Below are positions 14,308 to 23,055 of a DNA stretch of 39,713 nt, in pieces (within the stretch, counting starts at the first letter, position 1; every line of letters starts with the position of its first letter). The notes under the pieces were generated by a model. It saw only the letters and a list, made by a program, of their open reading frames with translations, had not been told where the DNA came from and did no database searches. The position numbers and the translations under genes are program-made. This stretch comes from Blastopirellula sp. (lineage in GTDB: Bacteria; Planctomycetota; Planctomycetia; Pirellulales; Pirellulaceae), in the NCBI GenBank assembly GCA_002733575.1, contig NVWB01000168.1, forward strand, positions 1-39,713, given 5' to 3'.

Positions 14308-17300
14308 ATGAACGGCCCCCAACCGACTGAAGAAGACATTTTCCGCGTGGCCCATGAGATCACCTCGCCTGAGGCCCGGATGGCCTATTTGAAGCAAGTT
14401 TGCCGCGATGCGAACGAAGTGGAACGTGTTGTTGAACTGCTAAAAGCCGGTTCAGAAGATCAAAGCTTCCTCGAAAATGGACCAGCCGGTCTCGATGCCA
14501 CCGAAATGCACACTTCGGTCACAGAAAAAGCGGGCGAGTCGGTTGGCCCTTATAAATTGCTTCAACAGATAGGCGAAGGCGGTTTTGGCGTAGTTTACAT
14601 GGCCGAGCAAACACGGCCAGTTCGCCGTAAGGTGGCGCTCAAAGTCATTAAGCCTGGCATGGACACCAAAGAGGTGATTGCACGGTTTGAAGCCGAACGC
14701 CAGGCACTCGCTTTGATGGATCACCCGAATATCGCCAAAATATTTGATGGAGGCACCACAAGATCCGGTCGACCCTATTTTGTGATGGAACTCGTCAAAG
14801 GAATCCCGCTCACTAAATTCTGTGACGAGAACAAAATGGACCTGCGCCGGCGGCTTGAACTGTTCGCCACCGTCTGTAAAGCGATTCAACATGCCCATCA
14901 TAAGGGCGTGATTCATCGAGATATTAAGCCATCGAACGTGTTGGTCACCTTGCACGATGGCGTGCCTGTTCCGAAGGTAATTGACTTCGGCGTGTCGAAA
15001 GCGATCTCACAGCAATTGACCGAAAAGACGATGTTCACCGCGCATGGCCAAATGATTGGCACTCCGCAATATATGAGCCCTGAGCAAGCCGAGATGAGTG
15101 GGCTCGATATTGATACACGTAGCGATATCTATTCGCTGGGTATCTTGCTTTATGAGTTGTTGACGGGAGTCACGCCACTTGACCCGAAGAAGATACGCGG
15201 GACCGCTTACTTTGATCTTCAGCGTATGATACGTGAAGACGAGCCAGTGGTGCCATCGTTTCAGTTCAGTATGCAATCCGAACAGTCAGCCACCATCGCC
15301 ACTCAACGGCAATCTGATCCACAGAAACTAGGTTCTCAGCTCAAGGGCGAACTCGACTGGATTGTGATGAAGTCGCTCGATAAAGATCGCAACCGCCGCT
15401 ATGATTCGGCCAATGCGATGGCGGCTGATGTGGAGAATTATTTAAACAACGACACGGTAGAAGCTTGCCCGCCGACGCTAAAATATCGATTTCAGAAATA
15501 TGCCCGGCGTCATAAATCAGTTTTGCTGACCGGCGGGAGTTTTGCGGCGATTCTGATTGTTGCGACAGTGGTAAGCCTGTTTTTTATGTTTGAAGCCAGA
15601 TATTTGTTAGAAGAGTTGCGGAAAGAGAAAACGTATACACAACAAACAGCCATCAACCAAGCCGTTTCTTTTGCAGCAATTGGAAATTTTGACGATGCCA
15701 GAAAAGAGCTTGCCAAGGCAGAATTAGAAGATCCAACCGCTTGGGAGAAAATGATTGAGGCGCAAGAAGCAATTTATAGAGGAGAATCTGATAAAGGAAT
15801 TGCTTTATTGAAAGAAGCCAATCAGTTAGCTCCTGACGACATCATCATTCAGGCGATGCTTGCCAATGCTTATTTGACGGGCGGAATATGGGAGGAATAT
15901 GCACGTACAGAGGTTTCCAAAAGCAATGTAATCCCAGAGACTTCTTTTGAAAAAATATTTGTAGGTCACGCTCTTGCTTGGACTGATATAGAACGCAGTC
16001 GTGACCTGCTTGATGAAGCAGTGGATAAAACAAATCATCCATGGGCCTATATTGCTCGCGCACGTACGCTCTCAACCATCGCGAATATCACTAAAAACGA
16101 AGAACTTATGGAGCACGCCCGAAAAGATGCAAAGCTAGGAACAGATATGCTTTCCGAAAGTGCCACAGCGCATTCAATCCAACTGAGTGTACTATTAGAT
16201 GCGTACGATTTGTATAAAAACAAACTGGATGGCAAGGAACAAGAAGCAAATGCTTCTCTAGACGCCGCAGAGATCAGCGTAAAAAAAGTAGAGCAATTTT
16301 CCAACTCTCATACGGCAAATATTGCGGTAGGGCATTATTACTTAGCCAGGGGTGATCATAAGAAAGCCATGTTTTTCTTTCGTAAATCAGCACTCGCAAG
16401 GTCTCTTATATTTGAATACGCTATCGACGCTGATCGAAACCCCGAACAGGTTGTTAAGGCAATCGCTACACTTTCCAAAAAGCCATTTGAACACGGGCGG
16501 AGTATTGCTTACCAGTGTGTACTTTTGCTGGACCAGAGAAATGAAGCGGCAGAAGAAAAAGCAGAAGCTATTATTACTGAATACCTAAAGAAAGGAAAAG
16601 ATGAGAAACTGGGTTGGGTGATTGACTTGGCCCTATTAACTGGGAAAACCGATGAAGCACAGGATCTTGCTAAATATCTGGTCAAAGACTTCAATGAGAA
16701 GGATATGGGTATCCGAAGCAGTTATTTAGAATTTCATGCAGCTGATTTCCCCAACGACAAGATCAATGCTTATGTATCAGCATTACCCGTTGTGAGCTGG
16801 GCTCCTAAACATTTCCATGTGGGCTTACGATACTTGGCCGGTGGGGATCGAAAGAATGCCAAAATACACTTTCTGAAAACTCTCGAATTTGGCGTCCCCC
16901 TCGATAATAACCCTAATTTTGCCAGAGCGTTTCTAAAACGCATGGAAGCCGACTCTGAATGGCCGCATTGGATTAAGAATAAGAACTCGGGTGATGAAGA
17001 CAACCCTAACGAAGAATCTGGGGCCTCCATAAAACCAGTAAGCCTAACAGAACCCGTTGCAAACCCGCGAGTGGTCAATTTCTACGCTAATCAAGCAAAA
17101 GAGTATCTCCACAGTAAAAAAAAAGTAGCTGAGGTCTTGCCCCATTTCCCAGGGATTGATGGAGAGAATAACGGTCACTGGGGGACTAGCAATGAGGAAG
17201 GTAGCTTTGAAACGCAGTGGAATGCTATGGATGTCGGCGGGTTGATGTCTGCTGTGGTCGAACATCATGAGTCAACCACACCTAAAGCGGTGGCGCTAGA

Positions 17301-20300
17301 GTTGCCTGGCAACACAAGAATGTCAGCGTTGTTTGATCCCACGCAACTTTCATTCACTGATCTCTGGACAGGTGGGCTGCTTGAGTTTCCGGAGAGAAGA
17401 TTTGGTGTAGCTGGGTCTGCAATACCCAAGGGAGAACATTGGGCAAGCTTGCAGAGTGCCTCCTGGCAGTTGCCGAAGACTGTGGAAAAACGGTATCGAG
17501 GGTTTTATCGAAATGGTTCTGCGGTCGTCTTCAAATACGAAATCGCAGATGCAACTGTTTTTGATCATGCGATAGCACATGATGGGCAGTTTATCCGAAC
17601 GCTGAACCTAGATGGCGTTATGCCACTGGGTAGTTCGCTGGTTCTAATGACAAGTGATCAACCTATCATTGCAGTGCCAGATTCGCGAGTCCAATTACTC
17701 AAGGTGGGGAACGACTTCTTTATTGCGGTTAAAAACATCAAGGGCTCAGCACGCTTATCCCTGAAAAAATCAGGTGCTAAGACGGAAGCCATTATTCTTC
17801 TTGATGATGCGAATGAAGGTTCGACAGTTCAAATTGCTATGCTGCGAGGTGACGCTGAGAAAATTGAGGCTAAACTAAAACAGTTTGCGGAACAGATAGC
17901 ACCAGATTTTGAGCAGCTCACCCAAGGTGGCCCTGCCCGATGGCAAGATAAAACGGTAGTAACTCAAGGAAAACTTGGCAAAGAAGATGGAGCCTATGCG
18001 ATTGACACGCTGGTTATTCCGTATCGAAAGCAGAACCCTTTTGGTACGCCTTTTCGAGCCTCTGGAATTGATTTCCTGTCTGATGGCCGAGCCGTTGTGA
18101 GTACGCTCACAGGAGATATCTGGTTGGTCGACGGTATTGATGATCAATTGAAGCAATTGACCTGGAAGCGGATTGCAGCAGGTTTGAATCAGCCACTGGG
18201 TGTGCTAGTTCAAAACGACATAATTTTAGTTGCTGGACGTGATCAAATCACACGCTTACATGACCTCAATGGAGATGAGGAGATTGATTTCTATGAATGT
18301 ATTACCAACGAAATGAAAACTGAAGCAGGTCACATGTACCTGAGTTGCCTTCAGGAAGATGCAGATCACAATCTTTATTTCTCCTCTGCTTCAGAAGGGG
18401 TCATGAAATACAATTTCGACAAAGAGGCAATTGAGATATTAGGAAATGGGATTCGTTACACGAACGGAATGGGCGTGAATTCAGATGGCAGTATCGTACT
18501 GGCAACTGCACAGGAAGGTGAGTGGACACCCGCGACTGCAATTTTTGAAGTGGGAAAAGGAAGTTATCACGGATGGTATGGGCCTCTGTCTGCCGAGAAA
18601 AAATATGGGTACGATCTACCTCTCTGTTTTGTGCCTCGTGGAGTTGATTTCTCTGCCGGAGAAATTGGATTCCTGCCTGACGATGAGAGATTAGGCCCCT
18701 TAGCAGGAAAAATCATTGGTCTCTCACATGGCAATTGTTCCCATTACATGATTTTACGAGAAGAAGTAGGGGATGTCGTGCAAGGAGGCATCGTGCCATT
18801 GCCGGGAGAATTCTTATCAGGCTCGCATCGAATTCGATTCAATTCTAAGGATGGTCATGTTTACGTTGTCGGAACATCAGGTTGGACCAGCTATGCGAAA
18901 GAGATAGGGTCTCTTCAACGAGTGCGATTAACAGGTAAAGCACTTCAACTTCCAACTTCGATCAAAACTCACGAGAATGGACTAATGGTACAGTTTAATA
19001 CTCGAATTGATCCAAAATCGGTGAGTAAAGAAAATGTCTTTTGTGAACAGTGGAATTATATTTATGGGCCATCCTATGGTTCTTCCGAGTTTTGTGTTGG
19101 AGATTCAGAAATACAAGAACAAGGCCATAGCCGAGTCTCTGTCAAATCAGTTCAGTTAATGACAGACGGAAAAACGATCTTTCTTGAGATCCCTCAGCTT
19201 CATCCTGTAATGCAGTTTCATCTTTTTATGGAACTAATTGCCTCGAATGATACGACTCAGGAAAGTCGTTCAACACCTTTTGAGAGTGATATTTATTACA
19301 CGATCAAACAATTGGGAGAACCATTTGTTGAATTCCCAGGTTATACAAATATCCCAAAAAACCAACATCCTGATTTCCCTGTTGCCCAGACCTATCCTAA
19401 AGACCCGCGTCTGGTAGAGCAGGAGAAGCTGCGAGAGCAGCGAACGCAGGATACCGTCTATCTGGAAATGGAAGCCCTGCCTGGTTTGCAATTTACGCCT
19501 AATCAATTGCAAGTTAAACCAGGTAAGCATGTGGTACTTAAAATTACAAACCGCGATTCTAGAATGCAGCATAATTTTGTGCTAGTGCGTCCAGGCCAAC
19601 TGAATTCCGTGGGTGAAGCGTCTATGATTCTGGCTTCTGACCCCCAGGCTCTAGCGACCAATTATGTACCTGCTGATGCAGAGAATGTCATCTGTTTTTC
19701 TGCCGTGATAAATCCAAACAGTGAGTACACTCTTGATTTCATTGCACCGCAAGAGTCTGGTGCCTACCCGTTTTTCTGCACATTTCCAGGTCATTGGAAA
19801 GTTATGCAAGGAACATTCTATGTTACTGAAGAATCTGGTGATATGCCTTTAACTAAACGGCATCGAGTTACTTCCCGGAAATTTATTAAAATGTGGGAGC
19901 CAAATGATCTGATAGAAGAAATGGCGACTTTAGATCAGGCATCTCTTCAGCACGGATCCGAGGTTTTCAACGAGGCCGGATGTATCAAATGCCATACCAT
20001 TTCAGGGCAAGGAGCTAAAACAGGTCCAGATTTATCGGATATTGGAAAGAAGTTTCAGGGAGAAACACTGCTCCACCATATCTTGAAACCATCAGCTGTT
20101 ATTCATGAAAAACATCAAACGATATTAATCAACACTTTGGCAGGAAAAGTTATATCGGGAATGGTTATTGAAAGAACGGATGAAATTTATCGGTTGCTTC
20201 CCAATCCGCTTAATCCTGAAGATGTTATTGAAGTGCCACGAAAAGACATTGGCTCATCACTCAAGGGCAAAGCCTCAACCATGCCAGAAGGACTGTTGAT

Positions 20301-20379
20301 GACCTTTACCAAAGAAGAGATAAGAGACTTAGTTGGCTTTCTTCAAAAGAGTGGAGCCCCATCGAAATCTTCTTTGTAA
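14308..20379 (+). CDS. Ser/Thr kinase fused to TPR, propeller, azurin-like and cytochrome c domains
   Basis: The product has 2023 residues. The cytoplasmic part is a complete Hanks-type kinase: glycine loop G89-E-G-G-F-G94, K112 in V-A-L-K, H203-R-D205-I-K-P-S-N, D226-F-G, then G-T-P-Q-Y-M-S-P-E. One membrane helix spans about 405-428. Beyond it, outside the cytoplasm, lie a TPR-rich region (about 430-900), a module starting with H-F-P-G-I-D that includes H-W-G-T (about 940-1150) and resembles the planctomycete DUF6797 type, and an NHL/SMP-30-like propeller (about 1245-1570). An azurin-like cupredoxin (about 1716-1845) follows, with H1755, C1824, H1829 and M1833 in the azurin spacing C-x4-H-x3-M. 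A cytochrome c (about 1875-2020) closes the protein, with C1892-I-K-C-H1896 and M1992 as likely axial ligand. Topology is consistent, since heme attachment needs the outer side. The gene is cotranscribed with the ECF gene and probably the LRR gene. TGGAG precedes the ATG by 7 nt. A sensor role is inference. Confidence 0.9.
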   Translation: MNGPQPTEEDIFRVAHEITSPEARMAYLKQVCRDANEVERVVELLKAGSEDQSFLENGPAGLDATEMHTSVTEKAGESVGPYKLLQQIGEGGFGVVYMAEQTRPVRRKVALKVIKPGMDTKEVIARFEAERQALALMDHPNIAKIFDGGTTRSGRPYFVMELVKGIPLTKFCDENKMDLRRRLELFATVCKAIQHAHHKGVIHRDIKPSNVLVTLHDGVPVPKVIDFGVSKAISQQLTEKTMFTAHGQMIGTPQYMSPEQAEMSGLDIDTRSDIYSLGILLYELLTGVTPLDPKKIRGTAYFDLQRMIREDEPVVPSFQFSMQSEQSATIATQRQSDPQKLGSQLKGELDWIVMKSLDKDRNRRYDSANAMAADVENYLNNDTVEACPPTLKYRFQKYARRHKSVLLTGGSFAAILIVATVVSLFFMFEARYLLEELRKEKTYTQQTAINQAVSFAAIGNFDDARKELAKAELEDPTAWEKMIEAQEAIYRGESDKGIALLKEANQLAPDDIIIQAMLANAYLTGGIWEEYARTEVSKSNVIPETSFEKIFVGHALAWTDIERSRDLLDEAVDKTNHPWAYIARARTLSTIANITKNEELMEHARKDAKLGTDMLSESATAHSIQLSVLLDAYDLYKNKLDGKEQEANASLDAAEISVKKVEQFSNSHTANIAVGHYYLARGDHKKAMFFFRKSALARSLIFEYAIDADRNPEQVVKAIATLSKKPFEHGRSIAYQCVLLLDQRNEAAEEKAEAIITEYLKKGKDEKLGWVIDLALLTGKTDEAQDLAKYLVKDFNEKDMGIRSSYLEFHAADFPNDKINAYVSALPVVSWAPKHFHVGLRYLAGGDRKNAKIHFLKTLEFGVPLDNNPNFARAFLKRMEADSEWPHWIKNKNSGDEDNPNEESGASIKPVSLTEPVANPRVVNFYANQAKEYLHSKKKVAEVLPHFPGIDGENNGHWGTSNEEGSFETQWNAMDVGGLMSAVVEHHESTTPKAVALELPGNTRMSALFDPTQLSFTDLWTGGLLEFPERRFGVAGSAIPKGEHWASLQSASWQLPKTVEKRYRGFYRNGSAVVFKYEIADATVFDHAIAHDGQFIRTLNLDGVMPLGSSLVLMTSDQPIIAVPDSRVQLLKVGNDFFIAVKNIKGSARLSLKKSGAKTEAIILLDDANEGSTVQIAMLRGDAEKIEAKLKQFAEQIAPDFEQLTQGGPARWQDKTVVTQGKLGKEDGAYAIDTLVIPYRKQNPFGTPFRASGIDFLSDGRAVVSTLTGDIWLVDGIDDQLKQLTWKRIAAGLNQPLGVLVQNDIILVAGRDQITRLHDLNGDEEIDFYECITNEMKTEAGHMYLSCLQEDADHNLYFSSASEGVMKYNFDKEAIEILGNGIRYTNGMGVNSDGSIVLATAQEGEWTPATAIFEVGKGSYHGWYGPLSAEKKYGYDLPLCFVPRGVDFSAGEIGFLPDDERLGPLAGKIIGLSHGNCSHYMILREEVGDVVQGGIVPLPGEFLSGSHRIRFNSKDGHVYVVGTSGWTSYAKEIGSLQRVRLTGKALQLPTSIKTHENGLMVQFNTRIDPKSVSKENVFCEQWNYIYGPSYGSSEFCVGDSEIQEQGHSRVSVKSVQLMTDGKTIFLEIPQLHPVMQFHLFMELIASNDTTQESRSTPFESDIYYTIKQLGEPFVEFPGYTNIPKNQHPDFPVAQTYPKDPRLVEQEKLREQRTQDTVYLEMEALPGLQFTPNQLQVKPGKHVVLKITNRDSRMQHNFVLVRPGQLNSVGEASMILASDPQALATNYVPADAENVICFSAVINPNSEYTLDFIAPQESGAYPFFCTFPGHWKVMQGTFYVTEESGDMPLTKRHRVTSRKFIKMWEPNDLIEEMATLDQASLQHGSEVFNEAGCIKCHTISGQGAKTGPDLSDIGKKFQGETLLHHILKPSAVIHEKHQTILINTLAGKVISGMVIERTDEIYRLLPNPLNPEDVIEVPRKDIGSSLKGKASTMPEGLLMTFTKEEIRDLVGFLQKSGAPSKSSL

Positions 20380-20429
20380 TAAAAGTCCTCATAGATTCTA
20401 GATTCCAATTTATCAACCGTAGGTGCAAA

Positions 20430-22079
20430 ATGTTTAAAATAACAAGCGGTTTCAAATCGATTCTATTGATGTCTGTTTTGCTGACATCTGTCTCGTATGG
20501 GCAATCAGCCCCTGGTGAGAAAGAACCCACGCTTAGCAAATCGCAACAAGAAGCTGTCGATAAGATTCAGAAGATTATGAAGAACAAATATTCGGGGAAT
20601 CCGATTAAGTCAAAGGAAGGAGACGTTTATTCGGTCTATCTGAGTAGATCAGAAGTAACGGATGCCGACCTGGAACAACTGAAAGCATTCCCTGGGTTAA
20701 AGACTCTTAGCTTAGAAGATACCAAGATCTCTGACGCAGGATTAATTCATCTAAAAGGATTGAAACAATTGGAAATTCTACGATTAAATCGTGCCTTGAT
20801 TTCAGATGAGGGGCTAGTGCATATCAAAGGTTTGTCAAATTTACGTTGGCTCTTGTTAAATGATACTCAGGTTACCATTGATGGTTTGCAGATGCTGAAA
20901 GCTGCTCTACCAAACTGTAGAATTTCTCTGGGATTTCGTAGAGTCCCAATTAGTTATACAACGTATGCAATTAAATTTCTGGCAGTGGCACGAACCTTGA
21001 TATTGGAAAATGTACGAACGGAGATAGAACTAACAGAGGAGCAAGCACTAGAAATAGACACACTTCTGATTGCCTGGGCTAAAAATGAAACCGATGTTGT
21101 GAGAAGAAGTTTAAATCGCAACTTGATTGAAGATCAGCGGGAACCCTATCCTAGTTCTCTTGTCGTCACTAATGAGACATCAAAGAAAGTTATGGAGATC
21201 TTAACGGAAGATCAAAAACTACGTTTAGACCAATTGAAATTTCAAAAACAAGGGTTGCTGCACAAATATATTTACATCAGTCGAGAGGAGTCTGCTCAAC
21301 TCAAATTGACCGCTGCCCAGCGTGGTGAGTTTGAAGATATATTTATCCGTTGGGAAAATCGTTATGGTCGACCTCGCAAGGGAACTCAGGCGGCAGCTCG
21401 ATTGGATGAAAAGATGCTTGAGGTGTTTTCTGAAGAGCAACTGATAGCATGGAACCAGTTACATGGAAAACTATTCGATTTTGACAAGCCCGCTCCTGGT
21501 GAGAGAAGGAGGACATTGGGTTTCACCTATCCAAATTTAGGGATGCCAGTTGCTTGGTTAAAAAAAGAATGGGTAACTAATGAAATGAAAGTAACCGATG
21601 ACCAGCTCGTAAGTATTAACGAACTACGTGATAACTGGCAGAAGTTGCGAGATGAAATTACGAAAGGGATGCGAAGCCGACCTCAACTGAAGGAACTTGA
21701 CAAATTACGACAAAACATGCGAAATCTAAGCGGGCAAGCAATTGATATCACCGATCAAATTACAGCAGTTCTTACCGCTGATCAAAATACGCGACTTGAT
21801 CAAATAATGATCCAAAGTCGTGGCGTGATGGCCTTCAGGGAACCAACCAACTTACGATTTTTAGAATTAAATTCATCTCAGAAAAGAGATCTTCAGAGGG
21901 TTGTTTCTAAGTCATCCAATTCTCACCTAGATTATCAAAACAATAAAATGGATGAGTTTATGAAAGTTTTAACCGAGCAACAAAAGAAAAAGTGGATAGC
22001 CAAGAGGGGAGAGTTGATCGATTTCCCTGTAAAAGACAAGCCTACTCAGCCTGAACCATCTCCATCAGTAGATAGGTAA
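20430..22079 (+). CDS. Exported LRR protein with duplicated LTxxQ-type C-terminal region
   Basis: The 549-residue product has a signal peptide (hydrophobic residues 10-23, ending S-Y-G-Q). Residues ~66-165 hold about four leucine-rich repeats of the form L-x-x-L-x-x-L-x-L-x-x-T-x-I-S-D-x-G-L. The remaining ~370 residues are helical and look duplicated: I-L-T-E-D-Q-K-L-R-L-D-Q-L near 256 matches V-L-T-A-D-Q-N-T-R-L-D-Q-I near 447, and V-F-S-E-E-Q-L near 331 matches V-L-T-E-Q-Q-K near 512, each later followed by G-x-L-x-D/I-F. The [VI]-L-T-x-[DE]-Q motif recalls the LTxxQ signature of Spy/CpxP-like periplasmic chaperones, but similarity is confined to short motifs. It starts 50 bp after the kinase stop on the same strand, so it may be an exported partner of that kinase. 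Function is unknown. Confidence 0.8.
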   Translation: MFKITSGFKSILLMSVLLTSVSYGQSAPGEKEPTLSKSQQEAVDKIQKIMKNKYSGNPIKSKEGDVYSVYLSRSEVTDADLEQLKAFPGLKTLSLEDTKISDAGLIHLKGLKQLEILRLNRALISDEGLVHIKGLSNLRWLLLNDTQVTIDGLQMLKAALPNCRISLGFRRVPISYTTYAIKFLAVARTLILENVRTEIELTEEQALEIDTLLIAWAKNETDVVRRSLNRNLIEDQREPYPSSLVVTNETSKKVMEILTEDQKLRLDQLKFQKQGLLHKYIYISREESAQLKLTAAQRGEFEDIFIRWENRYGRPRKGTQAAARLDEKMLEVFSEEQLIAWNQLHGKLFDFDKPAPGERRRTLGFTYPNLGMPVAWLKKEWVTNEMKVTDDQLVSINELRDNWQKLRDEITKGMRSRPQLKELDKLRQNMRNLSGQAIDITDQITAVLTADQNTRLDQIMIQSRGVMAFREPTNLRFLELNSSQKRDLQRVVSKSSNSHLDYQNNKMDEFMKVLTEQQKKKWIAKRGELIDFPVKDKPTQPEPSPSVDR

Positions 22080-22106
22080 GGTTTGCTGATCGCTCACTAA
22101 ACCTTA
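22077..22106. terminator. Weak hairpin between convergent genes
   Basis: TAAGGTTT (22077-22084) and AAACCTTA (22099-22106) form an 8-bp stem with a 14-nt loop between the LRR gene and the convergent WD40 gene. There is no clear T run on either side, so terminator activity is only suggested by position. Confidence 0.3.
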
Positions 22107-22114
22107 GCTATATA

Positions 22115-23053
22115 TTATTCCGACTCCATAGTAATTCGACGAAGTTGCCCATTGCTGCCACCGACTGCCAAGGTGCCATCGGTTGGATGAACGGCCAATG
22201 AGTATGCCCAGCCATCCACAGCGGGAATATCGTGGAGCACTTCCACCGTATCTGGATCAATCACATACACATGGCCATTGGTGCAGCAGGCCACAACTTT
22301 TGATCCGTCAGGAAGCCAGGCCACATTGAGTGGAATCGACTTGAGTTTTGCGAACCTGACCATACGACCAATCGTTGGTTGCCATAGGCGGACCGTTCGA
22401 TCTCCACTGGCCGAAGCGACCATCGGCAGACCGTCAGCAGCAGGGCGAGTTGCAAGGTGATGAACATGTTGTGTGTGGATGCTGAGGCCATGAATGAGTT
22501 CAGCGGAGTCGGAGTTCCACACTCGTAAGCTTTGATCGATACCGGTGGTGACCAATGTCCTTTGATCAGGCAAAAAACAAATCGATGAAACACCACGTGA
22601 ATGACCTTGGAGCGTGTGGATTGGCTTCTCGGATTTTATGTCCCAGATGTTCACCGTATAATCGAGACTTGCGGTGGCTAGTGAAGTTTCATTTCGCCAA
22701 GCGACCGTCGTCACCGAATCGGTGTGATTTCTAAATAAATGAAGTGACTTGCCTTCTGGCCAAGAGAAAATCTCAACGCTTCCGTCTTCCGCAGGCGAGC
22801 CACCCGCCACTGCTAATCGATCCCCCGAAGGTGAAAAGGCGATGTCGTGTAAATTGACCGCTGAGACTTCGATTCGCTTCTGCTGAACCAGTTCTGGCCA
22901 ACTATAGACTTGCAGGCCAGCTTGTGAGCAAGCGACGAGAGAGTTACCATCTGGCGCGAAAGCAATCGAAGTTACTGGTGGTTCCGCACTTCGCGCGGAA
23001 GTGACTTGAAGGACAATCGATAACGCGGCAAATAATAGAAAATTGAAACTCAT
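22115..23053 (-). CDS. Exported WD40-repeat protein
   Basis: The 312-residue product starts with a signal peptide (about residues 4-22, A-R-S-A-E) and then consists of about six or seven WD40 blades, enough for one closed propeller. Clear repeat ends are V-N-I-W-D near 140, L-R-V-W-N near 180 and V-R-L-W-Q near 223, each preceded by a G-H or H-T turn. Such propellers are binding platforms without catalytic activity. It is the last gene of a three-gene minus-strand set: its ATG lies 2 bp after the DUF1501 stop, so translation is probably coupled. WD40 proteins commonly accompany DUF1549/DUF1501 pairs in planctomycetes and sometimes form one chain with them. Confidence 0.88.
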   Translation of the reverse strand: MSFNFLLFAALSIVLQVTSARSAEPPVTSIAFAPDGNSLVACSQAGLQVYSWPELVQQKRIEVSAVNLHDIAFSPSGDRLAVAGGSPAEDGSVEIFSWPEGKSLHLFRNHTDSVTTVAWRNETSLATASLDYTVNIWDIKSEKPIHTLQGHSRGVSSICFLPDQRTLVTTGIDQSLRVWNSDSAELIHGLSIHTQHVHHLATRPAADGLPMVASASGDRTVRLWQPTIGRMVRFAKLKSIPLNVAWLPDGSKVVACCTNGHVYVIDPDTVEVLHDIPAVDGWAYSLAVHPTDGTLAVGGSNGQLRRITMESE

Positions 23054-23055
23054 AG

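Noticed and set aside
14308-20379. Possibility that the kinase and redox parts are two genes joined by sequencing error
   Set aside because: The frame is continuous for 2023 codons, the single membrane helix places every domain on its proper side, and I see no start with a ribosome site at the junction. Read data would still be needed to be certain.
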